Assembly: GCF_005047635.1 (NCBI RefSeq)
Contig: NZ_SUKC01000009.1
Coordinates: 124,001-188,000, forward strand
DNA length: 64,000 nucleotides
Reading direction: 5' to 3'
Source: Arthrobacter sp. CAU 1506
GTDB taxonomy: Bacteria; Actinomycetota; Actinomycetes; Actinomycetales; Micrococcaceae
The position numbers were made by a program, and so were the translations under genes. Shown piece after piece: positions 1 to 7,947 of the stretch. The notes below the pieces were generated by a model that saw only the letters and a list, made by a program, of their open reading frames with translations, was not told the origin of the DNA and ran no database searches. Each line of letters opens with the position of its first letter. Position 1 is the stretch's first letter.

Positions 1-815
1 GCCAGCAGTTCAAGGGATTCCCGGTACGCGGCGGTCTCGGCGCGGGGGCCGCTGATGGCCACCCAGCCGGCCCGATAGCCGGGCATCCGGTAGGCCTTGG
101 ACAACCCGCTGAAAGTGAGCACCGGCAGATCCGGAGCGACGGAGGCGGTATGGATGTGGACGGCGTCCTCGTAGGTGATCTTTTCGTAGATCTCGTCCGA
201 GAAGAGCACCAGGTCGTGTTTGCGTGCCAGTGCCGCGAACTGCTCCAGCACGTGCCGGGGGTAGACGGCGCCGGTGGGATTGTTGGGGTTGATCAGCACA
301 ATGGCCCGGGTCCGGCCGGTGATTTTGGCCTCGACGTCCGCCATGTCCGGCCACCAGTGGTTGTCTTCGTTGCACAGGTAGTGGACGGCCTTGCCGCCGG
401 AGAGGGTTACGGATGCGGTCCACAGCGGGTAGTCGGGTGCGGGGATCAGCACTTCGTCGCCGTTTTCCAAAAACGCCTGCAGCGTCATGGAGATCAATTC
501 GGAGACGCCGTTGCCAATGAAGATGTCCTCCACGCCGATCTGCATCAGGCCCTTGGTCTGGTAATACTGCGAGATCGCCGTGCGTGCGGAAAAGATGCCC
601 TTGGAATCGCTGTAGCCCTGGGCTCCGCGCAGGTGGTGGATCATGTCCACCACAATGGATTCCGGCGCTTCCAGTCCGAACGGCGCCGGGTCCCCGAGGT
701 TCATCCGCAGGATGCGGTGGCCCTCGGCCTCCATCTTCTTGGCCGCATGCAAAATGGGGCCGCGGAGCTCGTAGCGGACGTTCTGGAGTTTGCTGGAGTG
801 CTGCATCGGACGCAT
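1..815 (-). CDS. alaA: Alanine-type pyridoxal-phosphate aminotransferase (partial, C-terminus off window)
   Basis: Fold-type I aminotransferase of the AlaA/AspC family, expected to interconvert alanine and pyruvate using glutamate/2-oxoglutarate in the cytosol. On the minus strand the protein begins MRPMQHSSKLQNVRYELRGP and shows the N-terminal LGDPAPFG segment, the GNGVSELI cofactor loop, the NPNNPTGAVYP substrate/cofactor motif, the SDEIYEKI segment with its conserved Asp and Tyr, and FSGLSKAYR, which carries the PLP lysine. The start is the first ATG of the conserved block; a second ATG lies three codons in. The window edge removes the C-terminal third. AlaA rather than AspC is inferred from the overall N-terminal pattern. 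Its upstream region carries a 45-bp tandem repeat. Confidence 0.85.
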   Translation of the reverse strand, partial: MRPMQHSSKLQNVRYELRGPILHAAKKMEAEGHRILRMNLGDPAPFGLEAPESIVVDMIHHLRGAQGYSDSKGIFSARTAISQYYQTKGLMQIGVEDIFIGNGVSELISMTLQAFLENGDEVLIPAPDYPLWTASVTLSGGKAVHYLCNEDNHWWPDMADVEAKITGRTRAIVLINPNNPTGAVYPRHVLEQFAALARKHDLVLFSDEIYEKITYEDAVHIHTASVAPDLPVLTFSGLSKAYRMPGYRAGWVAISGPRAETAAYRESLELL

Positions 816-870
816 GCCCTATGTTTTCACATCCGGCATAGACCGTTCATGTGGTGTTCGCCACGGCCGG

Positions 871-966
871 CGTTCGGGCTGCCGCCGTTCAACACCGCCT
901 GTTCAACACGCACGCCGTTCGGGCTGCCGCCGTTCAACACCGCCTGTTCAACACGCACGCCGTTCG
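871..966. repeat. 45-bp tandem repeat, two full copies plus start of a third
   Basis: Two identical 45-bp units lie at 871-915 and 916-960, and the next 6 bases restart the unit. Each unit contains two GTTCAACAC boxes, giving four boxes at 887, 901, 932 and 946 (spacings 14, 31 and 14). The array sits in the 300-bp gap between the aminotransferase (leftward) and the Rid gene (rightward), so it is in the promoter region of one or both. The short GACCGTTCATG occurs on both sides (841 and 976). No gene is visible here. Confidence 0.85.
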
Positions 967-1115
967 TGCGGACGGTGACCGTTCATGCGGCCCATTCCCG
1001 TACTGGGTATTCAACCCGGCTGCATGAGAAAGCTTAGACGTCCGCGGGTCTGGTGCCCGGGACCGTAACGGCCTAGCGTATGAACCTCAATGCGGAGCAG
1101 CTACGGAGGAACGCC

Positions 1116-1511
1116 ATGAGCCTGAAGCACATCAACCCCGAAGGTATGTTCCGCAGCCCGGCGTTTTCCCAGGGCGTGCTTGTGGACGGGCCCGGGCGGC
1201 TGCTGGTGGTCGGTGGCCAGAACGGCGTCAATGCCGACGGACACATGGTCAGCGATGACCTCGCCGGCCAGACCAGGCAGGCGATGCGCAACGTGCTGGC
1301 CGTCCTCAAGGAGGCCGGTGCAACCCAGCAGGATGTGGCCAAGCTGAATATCTACCTGGCCGCCGGACAGGACGCGAACGAAGGGTACGCCGCGGCCGCC
1401 GAGGTGTGGGGGCAGGTTCCGACGGCGATCACCGTGCTGCAGGTGGGCTCTGCCCGGCCCGGCGTCCTGGTGGAGATCGATGCCCTCGCGCAGGTTCCGG
1501 AAAAGGCCTGA
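1116..1511 (+). CDS. RidA/YjgF-family protein
   Basis: Rid-superfamily protein of 131 residues. Characterised members hydrolyse reactive enamine/imine intermediates formed by PLP enzymes, and neighbouring an aminotransferase suits that role (inference). The sequence runs from MSLKHINPEG through a VGGQNG segment, the QTRQAMRNVLAVLKEAG helix and NIYL, to the C-terminal PGVLVEIDALAQ strand typical of the family. An ATG 12 codons upstream is in frame, but the GGAGG-type SD in ACGGAGGAACGCC directly precedes 1116, so I chose that start. The canonical RidA arginine region is replaced by a GSARPGVLVEID variant, so it may be a Rid subfamily other than archetypal RidA. Confidence 0.85.
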   Translation: MSLKHINPEGMFRSPAFSQGVLVDGPGRLLVVGGQNGVNADGHMVSDDLAGQTRQAMRNVLAVLKEAGATQQDVAKLNIYLAAGQDANEGYAAAAEVWGQVPTAITVLQVGSARPGVLVEIDALAQVPEKA

Positions 1512-1656
1512 CGGACAAGGCTGATGTCCCGGCTGCCACGCCGACCGGGCCAGTCGTGCCTGAAGCCTGGGGCATGAGACCTGGAGCCTGGGCCCGGGCC
1601 TTGGGGCGCAACCCGGCACGGGAATAGCCGCTGCGGTGGCGCGGTTGGGGCTTCTC

Positions 1657-2760
1657 GTGAGTAAGCTCTTTGAACCCGCTACCCTGACCACCCCCGACGG
1701 CACCGGCTTGCGGCTGCGCAACCGCACGGTGCTGGCACCGATGTGCCAGTACTCGGTGAGCGCCCGCGACGGAGTGCCCAACGACTGGCATCTGGTGCAC
1801 CTCGGAGCCCGGGCTGCCGGCGGCTTCGGACTCGTGGTTGCCGAGGCCACCGCAGTGGTCCCTGAAGGCCGGATCTCCGACCGCGATGCCGGCCTGTGGA
1901 ACGACGCGCAACGCGACGCGTGGAAGCCCGTGGTGGATTTCGCCCACAAGCAGGGGGCGGCGATCGGCATCCAGTTGGCCCACGCCGGCGCCAAAGCCTC
2001 TACCTACCCGTGGTTGCCCGAGCAGCCCGAGGGCTCCATCCCGGAGGCCGACGGCGGCTGGGAGACGGTGGCCCCCTCAACTACCGACATCTTCGGCTTG
2101 GAGCAGCCCCATGCCATGGACATCCCCGAGATCCAGGCATCCGTCCAGAGCTGGGCCGACGCTGCCCGCCGAGCGGACGAGGCCGGGTTTGACGTTGTGC
2201 AGATCCACGCAGCCCACGGCTACCTCATCCACCAATTCCTCTCCCCGCTGACAAACCACCGTGAAGACGCCTACGGGGGCAGCTACGAAAACCGCACCCG
2301 GTACGCGCGCGAGGTCATCGCGGCGGTGCGGGCCGTCTGGCCGGACCATAAGCCGCTGGCGATCCGCCTCTCCGGAGACGACTGGGTCGAGGGCGGCTGG
2401 CGGTTGGCCGACACTGTCCGCTTTGTTGGCGAGGCACGGGAGCTCGGGGTCACCGCGTTCGATCTCTCCAGCGCCGGCATCGGGGCCTACCACGGACCCT
2501 CCGGCCCGGGTTTCCAGGTGCCGCTCGCTGCCGCCGTGCGCGACGCGCTGGAGGGCACGGATTCGTTCGTCACCGCCGTCGGGCTGCTGACGGACCCGGC
2601 GCAGGCCGAACATGTGGTGGTCACCGGGCAGGCCGACGGCGTGAGCGTTGGCCGGGCTGCGCTGAAGGACGCGCACTGGCCGGCGAACGCGGCGAAGGTT
2701 CTGGGAGTGGCCCGCGACGGCAACCCGCGCGCGGACCAGTACTGGCGAGCCGCCTGGTAG
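1657..2760 (+). CDS. Old-yellow-enzyme NADH:flavin oxidoreductase (YqjM-like)
   Basis: FMN-dependent ene-reductase with a TIM-barrel fold, about 367 residues. Family members reduce activated C=C bonds using NAD(P)H. The N-terminus shows LAPMCQYS with Cys30, the redox-tuning cysteine of the YqjM (thermophilic-like) OYE class. The substrate-binding HAAHGYL follows near residue 170, then FLSPLTNHREDAYGGSYENR, a family signature. I chose the GTG at 1657 (SKLFEP onward) because homologues begin at about this point; a GTG at 1636 adds seven residues. The true substrate cannot be read from sequence. It stands alone, facing the AhpD-like gene. Confidence 0.9.
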   Translation: MSKLFEPATLTTPDGTGLRLRNRTVLAPMCQYSVSARDGVPNDWHLVHLGARAAGGFGLVVAEATAVVPEGRISDRDAGLWNDAQRDAWKPVVDFAHKQGAAIGIQLAHAGAKASTYPWLPEQPEGSIPEADGGWETVAPSTTDIFGLEQPHAMDIPEIQASVQSWADAARRADEAGFDVVQIHAAHGYLIHQFLSPLTNHREDAYGGSYENRTRYAREVIAAVRAVWPDHKPLAIRLSGDDWVEGGWRLADTVRFVGEARELGVTAFDLSSAGIGAYHGPSGPGFQVPLAAAVRDALEGTDSFVTAVGLLTDPAQAEHVVVTGQADGVSVGRAALKDAHWPANAAKVLGVARDGNPRADQYWRAAW

Positions 2761-2802
2761 ACGGAGCTCGGTCCGACGCCGGCGGGGTGCCGCGCCGCAA
2801 TA

Positions 2803-2849
2803 GGTGCGCCCCGCCGTCTTACGCTGCCACCACAGCGGGGAGGCGCACC
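2803..2849. terminator. Candidate bidirectional hairpin between convergent genes
   Basis: GGTGCGCCCCGC at 2803-2814 pairs imperfectly with GCGGGGAGGCGCACC at 2835-2849, leaving a loop of about 20 nt. It lies between the stop of the ene-reductase and the stop of the opposing AhpD-like gene. No clear T-run follows, as is common in GC-rich actinobacteria. Confidence 0.45.
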
Positions 2850-2876
2850 CGATTGGTGCGTCCCCGTCGTCGTGCC

Positions 2877-3350
2877 TTATTTGTTGGGGCGGACGCGGTG
2901 CTTGCTGACGATCGAGACCCGATTGAACGCGTTCATCGCGACCGTGATCCAACTGACCGCGGAGAACTCCTCGTCGGTGAGCTGTTCGCGGGCGGCCGCA
3001 TACTCCCGCTCCTGGCTGTGGTGGGCCGGAAGCTCGGTCAGCGCCTCGGCCAAGGCCAGCGCCGCGCGCTCCTTGTCTGTGAAGACTTCGGTGTCCCGCC
3101 AGGACGGAAGCACGGACAGCCGCTGCGCCGTTTCGCCTTCGCCCAGCGCAAGCCGGGTATGCATGTTCAGGCAGTAGGCGCATCCGTTGATCTGCGAGAT
3201 GCGCAGATTGAGCAACTCCACCAGCTTCCGGTCCAGGCCCGCGGCTTCCGCAGCCTCGCCGACCTTGAGCGCTAGACCGTTGAGGGCGCGGTACGCCGCC
3301 GGGGTCTGCTTGTCGATGTAGATGTTGGCGCGACGTTCGTCGGTGCTCAC
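2877..3350 (-). CDS. AhpD-like carboxymuconolactone decarboxylase family protein
   Basis: All-helical CMD/AhpD-fold protein of 157 residues. The active-site motif CAYCLNMH (Cys57, Cys60, His64) is the redox CxxC with downstream histidine found in AhpD-type peroxidase partners, so thiol-based peroxide handling is more likely than lactone decarboxylation (inference). The remaining sequence is the usual helical bundle, including KERAALALAEALTEL. The SD reads as AGGAGG on the minus strand just before the ATG at 3350. Single-gene unit; substrate unknown. Confidence 0.85.
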   Translation of the reverse strand: MSTDERRANIYIDKQTPAAYRALNGLALKVGEAAEAAGLDRKLVELLNLRISQINGCAYCLNMHTRLALGEGETAQRLSVLPSWRDTEVFTDKERAALALAEALTELPAHHSQEREYAAAREQLTDEEFSAVSWITVAMNAFNRVSIVSKHRVRPNK

Positions 3351-3420
3351 TCAAGCCTCCTGATCACTGGGGTGAATTCCCATTCTGGCACTCTGCCCGG
3401 CAGGACCGGAGAAGAGTAGC

Positions 3421-4170
3421 GTGTGGCCCATGGAATTCGAGAAACCCTTTGCGGAGCCCACCGCGCGCCGGATCCGGGTCCGGCTGGGTGGAAGCCTAGT
3501 GGCGGACAGCACCCGGGCCAAGCTGCTGGTCAGCTATGGGCCGGGCGGACTGCCCACGTACTACGTGCCGCGGGAGGACGTGACCCCGGGCGCGCTCGCC
3601 AATCCGCACGCCGGATCCGCCGGCCAGCAGGTCTGGGACGTGACCCTGGGCAGCAAGCGGGCTGAAGCCGGCGCGTGGGAGCACCCCAATCCCACCGGCG
3701 CGTTGGCCGAATTGGCCGGACACGTGACATTCTCCTGGCGGCAACTGGAATGGTACGAGGAGGACGAACGGGCGCTGGTGCATGCCCGCGATCCCTACAA
3801 GCGGGTGGATACGCTGCGCAGTTCCCGCCGCGTCCAGATTTACCTTGAGGGCCAGAAGGTGGCCGACAGCATCCGCCCGCTGCTGCTCTTCGAAACCCAC
3901 CTGCCCGTCCGCTACTACCTGCCGGCCGCGGACGTACGGACCGACCTGCTGGAAGCCAGCGACACCGTCACCAGCTGCCCCTACAAGGGCATGGCCCGGT
4001 ACTGGTCCGTCCGGCTGGGCGAGAACATGATCCGCGATGTGCTGTGGAGTTACCCGGACCCGATCCCGGAAAACCCCAAGATCCGCGACCTGTTCTGCTT
4101 CTTCAACGAGCGCGTGGACCTGGTGGTCGACGGCGTCACGCAGGAACGGCCAGACACTCCCTGGTCCTGA
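3421..4170 (+). CDS. DUF427 protein with two tandem DUF427 domains
   Basis: Protein of about 249 residues containing two copies of the DUF427 fold. Copy 1 (about residues 10-115) starts RRIRVRLGGSLVADSTRAKL and copy 2 (about 130-240) starts RRVQIYLEGQKVADSIRPLL; each contains a Y-YxP segment (TYYVPREDV, RYYLPAADV). The function of DUF427 is not established. GGAGAAGAG at 3408-3416 best fits the GTG at 3421; an ATG at 3430 (MEFEKPF) is the alternative. The last codons and stop lie within a 32-bp tandem repeat. No operon partner. Confidence 0.85.
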   Translation: MWPMEFEKPFAEPTARRIRVRLGGSLVADSTRAKLLVSYGPGGLPTYYVPREDVTPGALANPHAGSAGQQVWDVTLGSKRAEAGAWEHPNPTGALAELAGHVTFSWRQLEWYEEDERALVHARDPYKRVDTLRSSRRVQIYLEGQKVADSIRPLLLFETHLPVRYYLPAADVRTDLLEASDTVTSCPYKGMARYWSVRLGENMIRDVLWSYPDPIPENPKIRDLFCFFNERVDLVVDGVTQERPDTPWS

Positions 4171-4241
4171 AACAGCCTTGGGCGGATCTGAACCGGTGCT
4201 GAAACAGCCCCAGGCGCACCTGGACCGGTCCTGAAACAGCC
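4166..4241. repeat. 32-bp degenerate tandem repeat over a stop codon
   Basis: The 12-mer core YCTGAAACAGCC recurs at 4166, 4198 and 4230, an exact 32-bp period, with the intervening bases partly conserved (each unit ends in GAACCGG or GGACCGG). The first copy contains the TGA stop of the DUF427 gene. The rest of the gap up to 4463 holds no recognisable gene and presumably contains the sigma-factor promoter, which I could not place. Confidence 0.75.
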
Positions 4242-4463
4242 CCGGCCCGGCCCTAACGCCGTCGTCGTGCCGGGAGCAACCCTGCACTGAGAACCCGGCG
4301 TCCCGCCGGACTGCTTCTGCCGCTTATACCTTCTTCTCCGCGGAGAAGAAAAGGCTTTTGATCATTTTTCCCACGCCAACCTGTTGCACAATCAGCATGC
4401 TTATGTTTTCTTGGGGAGAAGCGATTCTGGTCCCGCACTTCCCCGAGTGAGAGTGATCTGGCG

Positions 4464-5240
4464 ATGCATTTCAACGAGGCTGATGTGCAGGTGTTGTTCC
4501 GCAGAGCGAGGCGCGCGAAGGGTTCCTTGCGGGCGGCGCTGGAAGAGGAACTGGTTCTGGGGCATCTGGGCATCGCGGAAGGAATTGCCCGCAACTATTC
4601 CGGCCCGGGGCGGGAGGTCGACGACCTGCTGCAAGTAGCCCGGCTGGGACTCCTCAAGGCGGTCCGTGGTTTTGATCCGGACCACGGTGCCGGCTTTGCC
4701 GCCTACGCCGTCCCCACCGTGCACGGCGAATTGAAGCGGTATCTGCGCGACAGTTCGTGGATGGTCCGGCCGCCGCGCCATCTTCAGGACTTGCGGACGG
4801 CGGCCATCAAGATGACACCGGAGCTGGCGCAGCGGCTGGGTCGGGAACCGCGCCTGCAGGAATTGGCCGATGCGCTCGCGGAATGCCCGGATGCCGTGGC
4901 CGAAGCGCTGAATTGCCACGGCAGCCTGCGGCCGGAGTCATTGGACGGAACCCCCGAAGGGCAGAGCCTGGCCGAGTCGCTGGCAACGACGGACGGCGGT
5001 ACCGAACGGACCGAGGAACTGCTGATGCTGCGGGGGGCCATCCGTGAGCTCGAACCGCGGGAACGGCAACTGCTCTTTTACCGCTACTTCCAGGAAGAAT
5101 CGCAGCGCCGGATCGGCGAACGGATCGGCATGACGCAGATGCAGGTGTCCCGAACGCTGGCCCGGATCCTGGTTAAGCTTCAGCGCCGGGTGTTGGGGGA
5201 GCAGCCAGCGCCGGCCCGGCAGCCGATGCGGACGGCGTAA
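4464..5240 (+). CDS. RNA polymerase sigma factor, SigB/SigF/SigG-type (group 3)
   Basis: Alternative sigma factor of 258 residues with regions 2, 3 and 4. Region 2 covers about residues 25-110 (VDDLLQVARLGLLKAVRGFD and HGELKRYLRDSSWMVRPPR, the latter typical of stress/sporulation group 3 factors). Region 3 covers about 112-150 (TPELAQRLGREPRLQELADAL) and region 4 about 190-245 (LEPRERQLLFYRYFQEESQRRIGERIGMTQMQVSR). Family members direct general-stress genes. No anti-sigma or anti-anti-sigma gene is adjacent, so its control must act from elsewhere. Its 3' end overlaps the opposing glycosyltransferase by 68 bp. A link to the heptose genes beyond adjacency is unproven. Confidence 0.9.
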   Translation: MHFNEADVQVLFRRARRAKGSLRAALEEELVLGHLGIAEGIARNYSGPGREVDDLLQVARLGLLKAVRGFDPDHGAGFAAYAVPTVHGELKRYLRDSSWMVRPPRHLQDLRTAAIKMTPELAQRLGREPRLQELADALAECPDAVAEALNCHGSLRPESLDGTPEGQSLAESLATTDGGTERTEELLMLRGAIRELEPRERQLLFYRYFQEESQRRIGERIGMTQMQVSRTLARILVKLQRRVLGEQPAPARQPMRTA

Positions 5241-6189
5241 TCACCGGAAGTTGCGCAACCGCCGCCAGGACATCGTCGGCGCTGACGGCCAGCAGCGCCG
5301 GGTCGGGGTCGGCAGCGAATGTCTCGCCGAGCCGCAGTTTTGCGTCCGTCAGGACGGTGTGCGGTCCGGGCGGCGGCCCCCACACGCTGACCGGTGCAGG
5401 ACCGAAGATGACCACTGACGGCCTGGCGTAGGCGGAGGCCAAATGGGCCGCTCCGGTATCGGCGGAAATCACGACGGCGGCCTCGGCGACCGCGGCAGCG
5501 AATTCCGCCAGCGACAAGGTGCCGGCGACGACGGATTCCGGCCCCAGTCCGGCCAGCTCGGCGACGGCCTGTGCCCGCGGCCGTTCCGCAGTGCTGCCGG
5601 TGAACAGGATCCGGTGCCCTTGGGATGCCAGTTCGCGGGCCACGGTGGCGAACCGTTCGGCGGGCCAGAGCCGGCTGCCGTATGCGGCGCCTACGTGAAG
5701 TACCGCCGCTCCCCGGCAGGGGCTGGGCACCCCCGGGGTGTTGAGCCGGTAGTCCAGCGGATCGGCGTCAATCCCGTGCCACTGCAGCAGGCGGGCCCAG
5801 CGCTCGCGTTCATGCACGTCTTCCGGCCACACCGGACCGTTCCAGCCCGGGGCGTCGTGTCCGATCCGGACCTGCGGCATCAGGGCTTCCAGCCTGCCGC
5901 GGCTCTCCGGGCCGTTGCCGTGCAGGTTTACCGCGATCTCCACGCGGCCTGGCGGCAGCGCCAGTGGAACATCCAGCCCGTGCGTGGGCAGCGGGTCGTC
6001 CACACACCCGGTCAGTTCGAGGATGGGCCGCAGCCAAGCCTGGGCGGCGTAGAGAATTCGGTGGTCCGGGTATGCCGCCCGCAGCGCCCGCAGCGCAGGA
6101 ACCGCAACCAGCAGATCGCCCAGCTTCAGCGCCCGGAGCACCAGCAGCTCCGGCCGCCCGTCCCGTTCCAGTTCTTGAGGTTCGGCCAC
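5173..6189 (-). CDS. Glycosyltransferase family 9 (ADP-heptosyltransferase-like), copy A
   Basis: GT9 protein of 338 residues with a GT-B fold. The N-terminal LRALKLGDLLVAVPALRAL is the family hallmark. The C-terminal donor half shows LHVGAAYGSRLWPAERFATVA and VISADTGAAHLASAYARPSVVIFGP, the conserved DTGxxHxA nucleotide-sugar motif. Characterised GT9 enzymes transfer heptose from ADP-heptose to LPS cores; here a Gram-positive acceptor must be assumed. The gene is divergent from gmhB across a 154-bp gap and its tail overlaps the sigma-factor tail. The last 20 residues are Ala/Pro-rich and not conserved-looking. Confidence 0.88.
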   Translation of the reverse strand: MAEPQELERDGRPELLVLRALKLGDLLVAVPALRALRAAYPDHRILYAAQAWLRPILELTGCVDDPLPTHGLDVPLALPPGRVEIAVNLHGNGPESRGRLEALMPQVRIGHDAPGWNGPVWPEDVHERERWARLLQWHGIDADPLDYRLNTPGVPSPCRGAAVLHVGAAYGSRLWPAERFATVARELASQGHRILFTGSTAERPRAQAVAELAGLGPESVVAGTLSLAEFAAAVAEAAVVISADTGAAHLASAYARPSVVIFGPAPVSVWGPPPGPHTVLTDAKLRLGETFAADPDPALLAVSADDVLAAVAQLPVITPSASAAGPALAAPPTPGAEA

Positions 6190-6343
6190 TACGCCCTTCC
6201 TTCCGCGCTAGCTGTGGCCCATCCTGCCAGATGCCTGCAGCATCCGCTTGCCGTGCCCGGTGCTGCCGCCGCCGGACGGGCGCATGCCAAAACAGGGGCA
6301 GCCGAAGTGTTTAGGTCACGGCTTTGCTGGGAACAGTGCTGGT

Positions 6344-6883
6344 ATGAGCGCAGCCGCAGTCTCCCCGCCGCGGGCCATCCTGTTCGACCGGGACGGCACG
6401 CTGGTCACGGACGTGCCGTACAACCCGGATCCGGAAATGGTCCGACCGGTGGCGGGGGCCCGCACAGCGGTCGAGTCGGTCCGGGCTGCCGGGCTCTCCT
6501 GCGGTGTGCTGACCAACCAATCCGGCATCGGACGCGGCCTGTTGAACCGGGAACAGGTCAACGCGGTCAACGCGCGGGTCGAAGAGCTGCTGGGCCCCTT
6601 CGACGTCTGGGAGATCTGCCCCCACCATCCCGACGACCTCTGCCGCTGCCGGAAACCGGAGCCGGGGATGATCCTGTCGGCCTGCCGCCGGCTGGGACTG
6701 GACCCGTCCGAGGTGGCCTACATCGGGGACATCGGGGCCGACGCCGAGGCTGCCGCTGCGGCCGGCGCGACGGGGGTGCTGGTGCCGACACCGGTCACCC
6801 GGCACGAAGAGGTGGAGGCCGCCGACCTGGTGGCAGAGAACCTGGCCGAAGCCGTCTCGCTGTTGCTGGCAGGCCGCCCGTGA
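6344..6883 (+). CDS. gmhB: GmhB-type heptose bisphosphate phosphatase (HAD-IIIA)
   Basis: HAD-superfamily phosphatase of 179 residues, predicted to remove the C7 phosphate of D-glycero-D-manno-heptose 1,7-bisphosphate. It shows DRDGTL with catalytic Asp15 and Asp17, the TNQSGIGRG loop (about 57-65), and a zinc-type CPHHPDDLCRC cluster (Cys92, His94, Cys100, Cys102) followed by KPEPGM, which is diagnostic for GmhB/HisB-N. Motif III is GDIGADAEAAAAAG. The start ATG at 6344 gives the family's usual N-terminus. The stop overlaps the next gene's GTG (GTGA). It opens the six-gene coupled heptose operon. Confidence 0.92.
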   Translation: MSAAAVSPPRAILFDRDGTLVTDVPYNPDPEMVRPVAGARTAVESVRAAGLSCGVLTNQSGIGRGLLNREQVNAVNARVEELLGPFDVWEICPHHPDDLCRCRKPEPGMILSACRRLGLDPSEVAYIGDIGADAEAAAAAGATGVLVPTPVTRHEEVEAADLVAENLAEAVSLLLAGRP

Positions 6884-7947
6884 GCCGCGTGCTGGTGGCG
6901 CGGCTGGACAGCGCCGGAGACGTGCTGCTGGCCGGGCCTGCGGTGCGTGCGGTGGCGGCCGGGCAAGGGCGTGGTCCCAACGACGTCATGATGCTGTGCG
7001 GCCCGCAGGGCAAAGCTGCCGCGGAGTTGCTGCCCGGCGTGGCCGAGGTTTTCAGCTGGGCCAGCCCGTGGATCGTGGACCCTGCACCGCCGGCAAGCCA
7101 GCACCACGTCGCCGCGCTGGCTGACTGGGTACGCAAATCCCGCATCTCCGAGGCCGTCATCCTGACCTCTTTCCACCAGTCCCCGTTGCCGCTGGCGCTG
7201 CTGCTGCGGCTGGCCGGCGTCGGGCAGATCACCGGGGCCTCCGTGGACTACGCCGGTTCGCTGCTGGACCAGCGGCTCCGCCCGGGAGAAGACTTTCCGG
7301 AGGACCAGCCGGAGGCCGAGCGCGCGCTGGGGATTGCGGCGGCCGCAGGCTACCGGCTGCCCGCCGGCGACGACGGCCGGCTGCAGGTCCGCGACATTCC
7401 GGATACCTCCTCGCTGACCGGCGACGAGCCATATATTGCGGTGCATCCCGGCGCTGCGGTCCCGGCAAGGGCCTGGCCGCCGCTGCACCATACCGCTGCC
7501 GTCGAGTTGCTGATCGGCGCCGGATACCGGGTGGTGGTCACCGGCGGTCCGCAGGAGCGGGAGCTGACCGCCACCGTGGCCGTCCCCGGTGCGCTGGACC
7601 TGGGCGGGCAGACAGACCTGCGGAGCCTGGCCGGGGTGCTCGCCGGAGCCTCCGCCGTCGTCACAGGAAACACCGGACCTGCGCACCTGGCCGCTGCCGT
7701 CGGCACTCCGGTGGTGTCGCTGTTTGCGCCGGTGGTGCCGGCGATCCGCTGGGCGCCCTACAAGGTCCCGGTGGAGCTGCTCGGCGACCAGCATGCGCCG
7801 TGCCGGCTCAGCCGCGCCCGCATCTGCCCCGTTCCCGGGCACCCCTGCCTGTCCAATGTGACTCCTGAAGAAGTGCTGGAGGCCGTCCAGCGGCTGACCC
7901 GCGGCGTGACGTACCTGTCCGCCCGGAGAAAGACGAGGAACGCATGA
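6880..7947 (+). CDS. Glycosyltransferase family 9 (ADP-heptosyltransferase-like), copy B
   Basis: GT9 enzyme of 355 residues starting at a GTG inside the gmhB stop (4-bp overlap). N-terminal VLVARLDSAGDVLLAGPAVRA corresponds to the family LGD segment, with SAGD in its place. The C-terminal half carries VHPGAAVPARAWPP and VTGNTGPAHLAAAVGTPVVSLFAP (the xTGxxHLA donor motif), then a Cys-containing tail (APCRLSRARICPVPGHPC). It likely adds heptose to a cell-surface glycan or lipid acceptor (inference from family and context). Strong coupling to gmhB and to the next GT suggests stoichiometric expression. Confidence 0.9.
   Translation: MSRVLVARLDSAGDVLLAGPAVRAVAAGQGRGPNDVMMLCGPQGKAAAELLPGVAEVFSWASPWIVDPAPPASQHHVAALADWVRKSRISEAVILTSFHQSPLPLALLLRLAGVGQITGASVDYAGSLLDQRLRPGEDFPEDQPEAERALGIAAAAGYRLPAGDDGRLQVRDIPDTSSLTGDEPYIAVHPGAAVPARAWPPLHHTAAVELLIGAGYRVVVTGGPQERELTATVAVPGALDLGGQTDLRSLAGVLAGASAVVTGNTGPAHLAAAVGTPVVSLFAPVVPAIRWAPYKVPVELLGDQHAPCRLSRARICPVPGHPCLSNVTPEEVLEAVQRLTRGVTYLSARRKTRNA

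Noticed and set aside
871-966. 45-bp direct repeats as a possible CRISPR
   Set aside because: The units abut with no unique spacers and there are no cas genes nearby.
1101-1994. Long leftward frames opposite the Rid and ene-reductase genes
   Set aside because: They mirror the codon bias of well-conserved genes on the other strand and match no family; typical of high-GC DNA.
5443-6879. Rightward open frame continuous with GT9 copy B
   Set aside because: It runs antisense through GT9 copy A and across gmhB in another frame; the real gene starts at the GTG overlapping the gmhB stop.
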